Source of the DNA: Brugia malayi | Lineage: Eukaryota > Nematoda > Chromadorea > Rhabditida > Onchocercidae | Reading direction: 5' to 3' | Length of the DNA: 64,000 nt | NCBI RefSeq assembly: GCF_000002995.4 | Contig: NW_025062479.1 | Span: 12,849,721 to 12,913,720, forward strand | The notes under the pieces: generated by a model | What the model saw: only the letters and a program-made list of their open reading frames with translations | Databases searched by the model: none | What the model was told of the DNA's origin: nothing | Program-made: the position numbers and the translations under genes | Shown: positions 25,801 through 36,429 of the stretch, piece after piece | How the letters are laid out: the number at the start of each line of letters is the position of its first letter | Numbering within the stretch: the stretch's first letter is position 1

Positions 25801-28664
25801 TCGATTGGTTGCATCTTGTTCGAGCTCTACCTCGGTATCACATTATTTCAAACGCACGATAATAGGGAACATCTTGCAATGATGGAAAGAATTTTGGGTA
25901 CATTACCTTATCGAATGTGCAGGAAGTCCAAGTATGTTTTATCAGTGAGCTTCTTTCTGTTCCCTTTTTTAATTTAATTCCCAGTTTTAGAAAATTGCTA
26001 GGAAAAACTGAAAATATGTATTCAATAGACAAAGAAGGATTGGAGTAAAGAAGTAGAGTTAACATTCAGTTGGTGTAATGTACGATTTATTGATTGGAGC
26101 ATAGATATAGTTTCTCCCTATTTTATCCTCCACGGCAGAAAAAAACATAAACATTTTGTTGTGTTTCAAAAGTTGCAAATATTGCACCTACCATTAATAT
26201 TTTCAATTTCAGAACGAAATATTTTTATCACGGACGATTAGACTGGAATGAAAAAACACAAGCAGGACAGTACGTTAGAGATAATTGTAAACCGTTGTCG
26301 GTAGGAATTTTTTTCCTCTTCATTAAACTGATTCTTTTAAAAGTTTTGTTTCAATTGGAAATTTTAAAATTTCATAGAAGCTAATGTCAAAATTTCATGG
26401 ATAGCAAAATGTGCTGTAAACAGAATATATAATATAGTAGCAGTCTACAAGTTCTCTATTCGAGTTATGTAGACTGTTTTCTGATCAAATCAAAATAGCA
26501 TGTACTATTTTCCATTGAACTCAGTTTAATTTTTTTTTTAAATCCTAACTTGTTAGTTCGTCTAAGCATAATTCATTTCAACTTTTATATTAGGGTAGTA
26601 GGTAAACCTCTTTTTCATACTCACAACCGATAATATTAGATTTCATTGGAAAATTAAGAGAAGCTGTTTCATGATTAAAGCATTTTTTAAACGGAATGTC
26701 TGGAAATGAAAAGCTTTTTTATCTCCTAGCTTTCTTAACAAGAGATATGGAGCGATACAATAGAAAAGCATATTGAAAGGTTTTGAAGAAGTGGAAAACA
26801 GAATTAGAAGAATTCTTTAAGCTTGACCAGATGATGGATGATATATAATATTTTTGCTGCATACTTTCAAATCTTGCACTTTTTTCTGGCGTGTTTGTTG
26901 CTACGGCATTGAATACTGATGTAGATAATAAGAAAACGAAAAAATTTATGCGGTTTATGAGTTTTTAAAAATTACCCTTCCAGTGAGCATTTGGCGGTTA
27001 ATCTTACAATCAACAGTTGCTTGTATTCATCTTTTTCATAAAACTCATGGATGTTGTAATATCCATTCCTACGTTCCATGCGTTAATTTCATTATAGATA
27101 AGACAGTGAAAATCCATTCCATTAAATGTTCACATGGTTCTGGAAACTTCCTGCCAAATTATGCCCAATAGAAATATTGACAAAGGAAATAATAGAAGGA
27201 ACACTAATGAAAAAGTGAAGACGGAAAAAAGAGACAAGGGATATGACCAGTATACTTTACAGTGCTACCACTCGGACCCTTATTATTTTCGACTTTCATT
27301 GTTCCAATTTTAAACGAAAATGTGAACTAGAAGTTGTAGAGTTCTTCGTTTATCCCGCTTTATAAATTTATATAGTACTTTTATTAAATACTTCTAAGCT
27401 TACTAATTTTTATCAAAAATCCTCAGTCTATTTGCTTCTAATCGTAGTAGCTCAAATCAGTATTAATCATTTCGTTAATCGAATATTTATAACCTTTGTA
27501 TAATTCAAAATATTTTGGAAATAGCAACGAATGAGTCAGAGTTTAAACATGATTGAATATATATATATTCCTGCCTTCATGTATGATTTAGATAACAATT
27601 TATATCTTTTGGTAACAAACCACTGCTACGTATTAACAATAGTAGTTAGATAGTGCTAACTTCTTTATATAGCCAGTGCAGATATGAATTGTAAGATTAA
27701 TTGCACACCACCATTTGTGAGTTATTTAAATCTAGAATATCAGTTTGTTTAATGAACTCGATAGTATAAATGTCATGAGTTTTGAAAATTTTAGCATAGT
27801 AAACCCCTAATAGAGACTCGAATACATACTTGTTTATTAAAGCTTTTGCACGTCAAGACATATAGCTCGAATGTATAACTGTTTGTTTGAATACTTAATC
27901 ATCTAGTGCTCCCTGATAAAAAGCACAGATTACTTGGGTACTTAGAGAACTTATTTTCCAAAGAGATTTTCTTTGTATTTGGCCAAAAAAAAAATTATGC
28001 ACTTTTTTTACTAATTATTTGATGCAACTTCTAGCGCTATATGAAGTCAAACGATCCGGAGGACGTTGAATTATTTGATATAATCTCAGAAATGCTTACA
28101 TATGAACCATCGCAACGAATAACGCTGGGTTCTGCATTAGATCATCGGTATTTCAAACGTTTAGCACCACATCTTAGGTAAAAATTTTCTTTTTTCATAT
28201 TTAAATCAAGTCGAAACAAAAATTGTAGTGGTTAGGAAAATTATTGTCTTATAAAGAAAGTTAAGAGCTGTGAGTTGCTTATCTATCTTAGCTGTAGAAT
28301 TATTATTCTTCAAAAGCTTCAATAGGGGAATAATTTTGTGGAGTGTAGGATGAGTTTTGTTTTAGACTTGTTGGATTCTAATGGCTTTTATAGATTTTTT
28401 TTGTGTTCAAAAATACTCCATTCCGGTTTCATATCTCAAGACTAGATTTGCTAATTGGTTCATGTCGGATTTTTTGAAAATTTTTTTAATCATTTATTTA
28501 TTTATTTACTTTATTTCAACTAATTAAGACTACACGAAAGTGGTGCTTCGTCGAATGGGTCATCCACATCATCAGCAGCGGCGACAACTGCTGCAGCAGC
28601 GGTAGTATCAGCTCAAGCAATAGTAATATCTGGTGCGAGTGATGGAAATGGTGAAGAACGATAG
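14631..28664 (+). CDS. CLK/LAMMER dual-specificity kinase, MADD-3-like, with very long N-terminus
   Basis: A LAMMER-family kinase, known in animals to phosphorylate SR splicing factors in the nucleus. Exons: 14631-14789, 19580-21277, 22845-23013, 23441-23624, 23721-23811, 24032-24180, 24835-24986, 25769-25931, 26213-26300, 28035-28177, 28529-28664; 1043 codons plus stop, all in phase. Exon 1 is Arg/Ser-rich, as in CLK N-termini. Residues 54-619 come from one large exon, mostly disordered. The kinase domain starts at Tyr676: glycine loop GEGTFGKVV (683-691), Lys706, Glu721, catalytic HTD (801-803) in [14 protein letters not shown] (840-842) instead of DFG, and the LAMMER signature [11 protein letters not shown] at 901-911. 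The tail (999-1043) is Ser/Ala-rich. Human CLKs are about 480-500 residues; C. elegans MADD-3 is also long, which is the basis for that name. The join of exon 1 across a 4.8 kb intron is the least certain part; an internal ATG at 19979 could start a shorter form. Confidence 0.88.
14790..19579 (+). other. Large first intron of the kinase gene (inferred)
   Basis: 4.8 kb between the consensus donor gtaagt at 14790 and the acceptor ctcccag ending at 19579. It contains minus-strand coding-like exons (14855-15008 and 16141-16896) and a plus-strand coding-like stretch at about 18648-18774, which has acceptor and donor sites but does not fit the phases of the flanking kinase exons. The stretch from about 16.9 to 18.6 kb shows nothing I recognise. 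Confidence 0.5.
19452..19516 (+). repeat. GGT trinucleotide repeat
   Basis: About 15 perfect GGT units followed by imperfect ones. It lies 60-130 bases upstream of the inferred acceptor of the large kinase exon. Plus-strand frames through it give poly-Gly or poly-Trp, and the kinase frame is closed by a stop at 19532-19534. It is therefore treated as intronic or untranslated. Confidence 0.85.
26301..28034 (+). other. 1.7 kb intron of the kinase gene
   Basis: The donor gtagga at 26301 and the acceptor ttctag at 28034 flank phase-0 exons that continue the conserved kinase C-lobe. The short open frame at 26983-27171 inside it has no family resemblance. Nothing else is seen. Confidence 0.7.
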
Positions 28665-29710
28665 GTCCAGCAACAATACAATAGTTCGGACATTCTTGTT
28701 ATTAGTTTGTTAGCGATAGATACACCGTAATTGGTGTATTTTCTTTGAAATTTTCTCTGATTTTTTGAAAATTATTAGGAGAATTTGGAAAGAGATAAGA
28801 AAAAAAATTCCAAACTTTCGAGATAATGTCAAAAGTATATCAGTAATTCTGAGAATTTCCAAAATGCAAATAGCAAGATATGGATGAAAGTGTTCCAATT
28901 AGGATAATTGACTAAGGACGTTATTATCGTAAATTCCAATATATTTATTGATAAGTTGTTCACTTTTTATTGTTTTGATTATCTCTTGTTTATATGTAAG
29001 GAAAGCTTGTCCTTTTGTGTTGTTATTATTCAACTAGTGATTTGTATGCTCTGAAGTTTTGATAATTGTTGTGATGAAACTTCTTCCTAGATGGCACTAT
29101 CATGTTTGTTGAACATGCCCTAATACCCGTGCATAACTTTAAATACGGTTCTCAGTTTATAAAATTTTCAGTCAATTTTAGAAGAGCATTTTTCGAAATT
29201 ATACTTAATGAGTAACTCTGTGTTGTCATTATCATTATATAAAGTTATCAATTTTCTCATTAAATTTGAAAATTTCAATTTTACGTGGCCGCCTGTAAAC
29301 TGCTGGTTTTTTTCTCATCATTTCTGTATCTGGAATTATGCCCGAAACGGTGATACACAGGTTACTGGAAGAAGTTGTTGTGAAATATTGTTTTAGTTCA
29401 AAAATTGTGACATAATTTATAAAATTCATTTTATCTTCCAATCTTTCTAGAAAGTTGATTTCAGTTCTTCAGTTCGTAATTTAATATCCTTTTTTGAAAC
29501 TTTGCTCAGGCATTTAGTTAATTGTACCACGTGTTCCGCTTTGTTTATTTTTCTTGCCCTTCGTTGTTGAAGAAAGTTGCTTCCACTGTGTCCCTTTTCC
29601 TTTTTTCTGCTTATATGCTCACGGGAAAAGTATCTAAATGAAGCGTACGAAATTTAAGTGATACATTCGAATATATTGCAAGATAACATTCTGTCTTAAA
29701 GGGATTAGGG

Positions 29711-29778
29711 GTACTTCCAGTAGGAAGCACCTTTCGGTTGGTACTTATAGAGGAGCCTGCTTAGGGTTCCTCTATAAG
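29711..29778 (+). other. Two adjacent hairpins, possible small structured RNA
   Basis: Hairpin 1: cttcc (29714-29718) pairs with ggaag (29723-29727) around a 4-base loop, extended by gt/ac outside one mismatch. Hairpin 2: a perfect 11-base stem, cttatagagga (29744-29754) with tcctctataag (29768-29778), and a 13-base loop. Neither lies in a gene. It could be a structured RNA, a 3' processing element or a palindromic repeat remnant. Confidence 0.4.
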
Positions 29779-31511
29779 GTTAGGGACAAAATACTGATTG
29801 AGAAAATGAGTCCTTGATTCAAACTAAATTTAAAACCTAAATTTCATAATTGAACTTGTTACTAGGATTTGACACAATTTGTTCCAGATGTCAGTCTGAC
29901 TCCAATTGGAAGGCGAATCTTCATTTGAATTGTATTATCACTCGAAAATGAGTGTTTCTAATTTTTACTTTTCATTTTATTTTAGAGTTTCAATCCTTGT
30001 TGTTAATTCAACGAAGATTTAGAATATTGTATTCTAGTAAATTAAACGTTTCTCTTCCTAAATTATACCAATTTTTCACCTTACATGTATTTTTTATGGT
30101 GCCGCAAAAATTGTTCAGGATATATATTCGTGGAGTGTAACGAAAAAATTTTCTTGACAATTTCCAAATTGTAAAACACTGTGGAAATATTAAACTGTTT
30201 TTATTATTGTAGACGTGCAAAAACTCTAAATGATATGTTGCGATTTTTGCTCCTAAAAGCTGAAACGAAGAGGGCGCAAAATTCGCATAATATTGTTAAG
30301 TTAGCGATTTAAGTTGATTGGTTGTTAACTGTTGTTTGTAACTCAACTGTTTGCGGGGTTATTTTTGAGTGAGAACTGTTTGAATTGATTGGGTTATGCT
30401 TTCAAGTTAAAGTTAATTATTAGATTATTGATTTTATTCGTTTGGTTTGTCGTGGTCTAAGTCTCGTTTGGTTTATTTTTTATTGTCATTCTTTTGTTTA
30501 AAATGTCTGATCGGAAATTATTAGAGATTGTATAAAAACGGAAATATTTACAAATTGACTTTTGCCGTATTATGTCATGACAAACGTCTTAGTAATTGTG
30601 TCGTTTTTAAAATTAAGTGTTTCAAAAAGAACTAATGGGACAATTTCCTCCCTTGAATATATTTCCAGCCTGTTACATTGCCGGTTGTAATGGTTGGCAA
30701 GGTTCCAGTCGCATCTTTAGCACTAATGAACCAGGAATGCACGTAAAGACGTTACACTTGTGAACCGTACACTTGTCCGGGTTGTGGCAGTGTCTCCGCG
30801 TTCTTAACAACTGAGATGGGATTTAACAATTTCATCGTATTCGCGTGGTTGCAGTAGGATGAGTCGCTTTATTTAGTGAGTAAACGTGCGTCATCCCTTG
30901 ATCTCACTTTGTTTGAGTGTTGGTTGGTCGATTCATTCTTCCTATCACATTATTTGTTCTGTTCTCGATGTTTTTGACGTTGATCTTCATTTAACATTAG
31001 TATTTCAGTTGTAACATAATTACCATAACATTTTTTAATAAATTTGATGTAAGTGACAAATGTTGTCATCATTCAAATGTAATCATCCATAGTTGATTCT
31101 TGGCGTTGTTTTTCTATGGTCTTTTTTTAAAACCAAGAATGTATAAGCCATTTAATTCATTGGTATTTATTGAGTTTGAATGTGACAATGGAATGACAGG
31201 ATTAAGAAATTTTATACCCATACTGAACACTCTTTATATCTAATTTTTGGCTATCCATTAAAGGAAAATGTACTTTTTTTTTCTCATAATCACACCCTTA
31301 AAGTGGCTATACTTAGGCTGCGAAGTACAATTTCAAAGATTAATTGTAAAGGAATTGGTGGTCATGTCGAAGTGATTTAGAGGTGCTGTAGTGCTTTAAA
31401 AAACTGTGGATAATGAGAAGGTTAAAAGGTTGAGGTCTAAAACAGCGTAAAAGAGCTTCTTTTATGATTGTGTCTTTCCATATAACTTGTCATATGTATA
31501 CTTCATATTTT

Positions 31512-31519
31512 AGTGCAGG
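31512..31519 (+). other. Probable spliced-leader acceptor before proteasome ATG
   Basis: The bases tttag and tgcag occur within ten bases upstream of the ATG at 31521. This is consistent with trans-splicing or a 5' untranslated intron; sequence alone cannot separate them. Confidence 0.45.
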
Positions 31520-31520
31520 A

Positions 31521-33826
31521 ATGACAGAAGTACTTTGTGGCAGTACCGATATTGGTTGTGGTGATGTATTTGATTTCTCAAACTGTGCCCGAAATATGGC
31601 CTTAGAATCAATGGGTGTCAAAGCACCAATGATGAAAAGTACTGGTACAACTATTGTTGCAACTACTTACAAGGTCTTAATTTTATCTTTCTTTGCGTTT
31701 CTTATGAATGGATAGGGTGGAGATTACAGTAAATTGAATGTGGTGATTAAATTGTCCATATTTTTATATGTATACGGGTCACCCATTTTATGCAGCTTAG
31801 CTAACAGCAGAAAGGTGTATCATTTGTAAAAGCTATTAAAGATTTGCTTCTTTATTCCCAAAAATACATGTAACTTTACATGTTGATTTGATCATTCCTT
31901 TGCAGGACGGCCTGGTAATGGGTGCTGATTCACGCGCAACTGCTGGTAACATCATTGCTGACAAACATTGCGAAAAAGTGCATAAACTTACGGATTCAAT
32001 TTATGCGTGCGGTGCTGGTACTGCTGCTGATTTAAATCAGGTTGGTATCGAATATATTAATTTTTTGTTTTTTTTTTTTTTGATACTGGGTCTTTATTGT
32101 GATACTGAATTACCACTGCTTAGCAAAGTATAGCAAAACATATTTCTACGTTAATCGAAGATACTGGGAATACGAGCCATGGACGAATTAAACGGGTCAA
32201 TTTAACGCAAACTGTGTTCCAAAAAACTCTATAAATAGACTGTGTCCGACCTTTAGTCAAATTACAATTGTGGAAGTGTAGGACTGAATAACGGGTAAGC
32301 TTATATGTAATGTATGTATCTTGGCTAGCAGTATGTTCTCAAAACTTGTTAATTCTGAGTTAGAGCATATTTGCAGGTAACCAAAATGTTATCTGCACAA
32401 TTGCGACTTCTAGAATTGAACACCGGGAAGAAGGCACGAGTGGTTACGGCACTCCGGCGAGCCAAACAACATTTGTTTTCATATATGGGTCATGTTGGAG
32501 CATATCTGTTGATTGGTGGTGTTGATCCTACTGGACCACACTTATATCAGGTATGTTTGACTCCTGCTTACTCCACAGTTTTCATTTACGTAGTTTATTG
32601 CAGTATTGTTTTAAGATTCTATTCCGTCATTTCTCTTAGCTTTGCTAACTCCTTTGGTCAAAGGGACAAGCTGATTCTTCTATGTGATTGTAGAAATTAG
32701 GTAAAAAAGCTGAACAATGCCATCTCATATAATATTAGGTCAAGGACATAATAGTGAAAGCCGAAATGGTATTAGATTTAATGGAATAATTAATATTTCA
32801 GTGCTCAGCAAATGGTTACACACAAAGTAAACCTTTTGCTTCCGAAGGCTCAGGTAGTTATGCTGCGACAACCATTCTAGAGCGAGATTTCAAAACCAAC
32901 ATGACAGTAAATTTTTTGTCATTTGGTTAAAAAATGATTTTTTTTTCATCCCATAGATCCTTAGTGCAGTATGTCGTCATACTAAGATATTGTACAACTT
33001 ATTGCAGCGTTATATCTTCTATTCACTTGCAGATCATAGATTTTTTAGCTTCTAATTCACATTTTATTGATATCGCCCTCTATTTTCGTTGATGAGGCAC
33101 TCACTGATTATTCGACGCTACTAAGATGATTTTCTGATAATTGAAAGTTCACATTATGAGTTCTTTGTGCTTTATTTAGCAAGAAGAAGCCGTTCTTCTG
33201 GTACGCCATGCTCTAGAGGCCGGTATGCATGGTGATAATGCTTCCGGCAATTCTTTAAATTTTGTGATTATAACACCGGAATCTACAGTATTCAAGGTAA
33301 CTTTCTTATGGATTTATAAACCTCTAAAAATTGAGTGTCCGTTGTGTTCATAGTAAATTTCGTTCTCCATTCTCAGGGCAACTCCAACTTTTGCTAACTT
33401 TCAGAACTTCTCTTAGTTAGTGGCTTTCATGATAATATGGTGGGCTCTCATTCTACTTAATCCATTAATCCTAAATTTCGTTAAAGATGGCATATGCATG
33501 GTGCCAAGAATTGCATTACTTACTCGTTTCCGCCTTATTATCTCTGGATGGGATGATCAGAACATATTTGCCGGCAGTTTGCCGTCTTCGCAAAATCAGA
33601 AGTTGTCTTAGCGGCTATCGTGTCATTTTAATCCATCAATTACCTATAACATGGTTTGTGGATTATTGCAGTAGATGAGATTTTTCAGGGTCCTGTAGTT
33701 CCACATTTTTGTGTGCGACCAGAGCCCGTCGAGCTGGACTATAAATTCAAGCTTGGCTCTACCAATGTTCTGAAGCAAAAAGAAATTAAGTACGATATCG
33801 TTGAAAGTATGGACATTTCTCACTGA
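31521..33826 (+). CDS. pbs-2: Proteasome subunit beta type-7 (beta-2, trypsin-like)
   Basis: The beta-2 subunit of the 20S proteasome core, which carries the trypsin-like peptidase activity in nucleus and cytosol. Exons: 31521-31673, 31906-32040, 32377-32550, 32802-32906, 33180-33296, 33689-33826; 273 codons plus stop, against 277 in human PSMB7. All five introns are phase 0. The propeptide ends at Gly42 in STGTTIVATTYK, leaving Thr43 as the N-terminal catalytic nucleophile after self-cleavage. The other active-site residues are present: Asp59 in GADSRAT (mature Asp17) and Lys75 (mature Lys33). Family landmarks CGAGTAAD, GGVDPTGPHLY and GSGSYAA follow in order. The C-terminal arm (from about residue 229) is present, as expected for beta-2, which wraps around beta-3. 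The symbol follows C. elegans naming. Confidence 0.95.
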
Positions 33827-36429
33827 TGTATTATCATTTAGTAATATTTTTCTAGATTATTTGTTATTATGAAGCTTTTTTTATCCTTCTGGGTTACAAT
33901 GGTTTCTAATAAGAAAGCGAAATTTCACTTGTTGTATAAAAATATTTAAAAAAAAAAAAAGTCATGACGTCATTTTGACAAAAGGTAACTTTCATTTTAA
34001 TGTTCCACAAGTGTAGGGGACTGTACTTGCTTCATCAATGTCCATATTATGACTATTTGTATTTCCTGAAACATTCCAAATCATTCTTTCGCTGGCAGCA
34101 AAATTAGTAATTTCTCACCTCTTTTTTAATATATTAATATTTTGGATGTGGTTTGGATTCAAAATTTCGACACATTGACTTTCTTCGATCTTAAATTATA
34201 ATGATTTTCGAATTGAATTTTGATGCTTTTATGAGGATGAAGGACAGGGATGGTAACTCAGCTTTTTGAAATTAATGTTGTTCGTGTGATTGAATTCTAA
34301 TTCTACAGGTGAGGCAGAAAATGTAAGTAATATAACTACAGTTGAAAGGACTGATATGAGGTGTAGAAGATTTCAGAAGTCTCTACCCACAGTATGCTTT
34401 AAGCGAAAAAAAGTAAGGGATGCATGTTGTCAATCTGGAAAATAAAAGAAATTGGGCTGACAGGCATGGAAGCCGGTACAAGCACGGTGGACCGTAATAG
34501 GATATCTACGATAGACCACTACTGACACCAGAAGTTAGGTTCCGGATGGCAGAATTAAGCACATAAGCATATAATGTTCCATCAGGAGCATCTGCATATA
34601 AAACACAAAAGTAGCTGGAAATTCAATATAAAAATGCATGAAAATCAAACAACCATATCAATCAATATATAAAGAAAGATAATCAGAGCGGCCATTTTCT
34701 GAGAGTAATGCTATCTAAATTTTACACGACTTTTGATGAGTGAAAAACTATTTTCACTGCTCAATATTTATTTTTATTCGCAATATCGAAGATTCAACCA
34801 TTCTCTTTTGTAAGTTTCTGAAAGTGTTTAAATTTTTTTGCTCAAAGTAACTATCTTTATTCATTAAATTCATTAGATCTTTTTTCCTTCAGATATGTAT
34901 TATATATTTCAGCAGTATGCATGCATGCGCATCACATAACAGGTTTAATTCAAAAAGAAGTGTTGATCGAATAATGAAACAGAATAGTAATTATTTCGAG
35001 TGTTAACTTGTTTTTGATAATTGTTGATAAAGAACGACGAAAGTAGCACATTTCGTTTAAATGACTTGATTTGATCTCGTTATAACTCGAATGACTTCCT
35101 TCCGAGTGACACATCTGTCTCGTTATAACTGAAATGACTTCCTGTTGAGTGACATGTCTCTTTATAACTTGAATGACTTCCTTTTGAATGGCACAAGTCA
35201 TTTTGATTATATAAATTATTTTGTTTCTTATTGTGGAAATTAATTTGAAAAATTGCAAAATGAGTTGAATATGCAGAACTAATCGTAGCTATCAAGTTTA
35301 TCTCTTCCACTTTCACTTTTATTTTATTTTTTGTAATATTGGAATTATAATGCAAGCAGAATAGCAGTGCAAAACAAGACGTCATGTAAAGTTTTTTTTA
35401 AACATCGTAATAAAATTTTGCAATTTAAAAATACTGAATTTTGAAAGCATCCCTCGAAGAGTAATGAAGTGCATAACTTTTGTTTCTATTAGCTTAAAGT
35501 GAAGTAAAGTTGATTCATTCTATGGTCATTCTTCTAATTCGTTTTTTTCCTATTAATTTCAAAATGAAAAATAAAAATTCATAAGGAACTAGTTACAAAA
35601 TTCTTTATAAAATAAGCAATTATTACTAAAACTAAAGAAGAATAATTCTACATTATGTTTTATCAGCGCAAGATTGCAAAATAATCGTAAGAATTTAAAA
35701 CCATAAAATCCTCTGACGACCTATTCATTTATTCTTGAAATTGTTGCATTTTTATTCTTTAACATGAAATATTTTTTTCATACATTTAAATTATTTTTCA
35801 TACATTTGAATTATTCCAATTTCTTAACATCAAAATATCTTTCGTTTTAGTAAATTACAAATTAATACCTTTTTAGTAAATTGCAATTTTTTTTGTTTAA
35901 AAAGAAATTTTACTCATGATCATGAGTATATCACAGCACAAAGAACCAAAAAATTTTGCGACTACAGGAATAAAGATTTTTTTTTCTGCTTTTGGAAATT
36001 AAAAAAATACAAAGGAGAAAAGGAAAAGATCCTGAAACGGTTTCTCTTCAATTTCATTTCATATAAACCTTTTTACATCTACAGTATAGAGGTGTGTGTG
36101 TACAGCATAGTATAGATGTGTGTAGTGTGTGTACATCCACATTATAGAGATGTATAAGTATAGAGGTTTATTAACTAATTGTAGGATTTTACAATTCAAT
36201 TTTTTGTATTCCCAAAATATAAAGAGGATTTTTGATGTCGACAGTAGTAGAGAAAGTGATTAGAACTAATTACAACATATAAATGATATCATTTATTATC
36301 AAAACCATTTGGAATTAAAACAAAAAAAAAAAAAAAACTGGTCATTAGAGATTTCCTCAAATGGATTCTCAGAACTGACCAGAATTGATCATAGTTATTG
36401 AGCTGAAGGAATTTTTGCAACCGTTGTAA
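33827..36429. other. Convergent intergenic region
   Basis: 2.6 kb between the proteasome gene (+) and the hydrolase gene (-). It contains a short less AT-rich stretch at about 34450-34600 without a convincing frame, a minisatellite at 35047-35200 and a tg-rich patch at 36085-36160. No gene is seen. Confidence 0.5.
35047..35200. repeat. Minisatellite, unit about 40-43 bp
   Basis: Three clear diverged copies start at about 35078, 35121 and 35162, each built around gttataact...aatgacttcct, with a partial copy before them. The open frames on the minus strand here are repeats of this unit and not a gene. Confidence 0.7.

Larger units (their letters stand above)
28665..31520. other. Intergenic region between kinase and proteasome genes
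   Basis: About 2.9 kb. It holds two adjacent hairpins at 29711-29778 and a less AT-rich stretch at about 30640-30950 with no clear reading frame. The distance argues against an operon between the flanking genes, which are on the same strand. Confidence 0.5.

Noticed and set aside
28665..31520. Operon linking the kinase and proteasome genes
   Set aside because: The gap of 2.9 kb is far larger than typical nematode operon spacing of a few hundred bases or less.
34950..35385. Two overlapping minus-strand frames of about 100 codons
   Set aside because: They consist of repeated units of the minisatellite at 35047-35200 and have low-complexity flanks.
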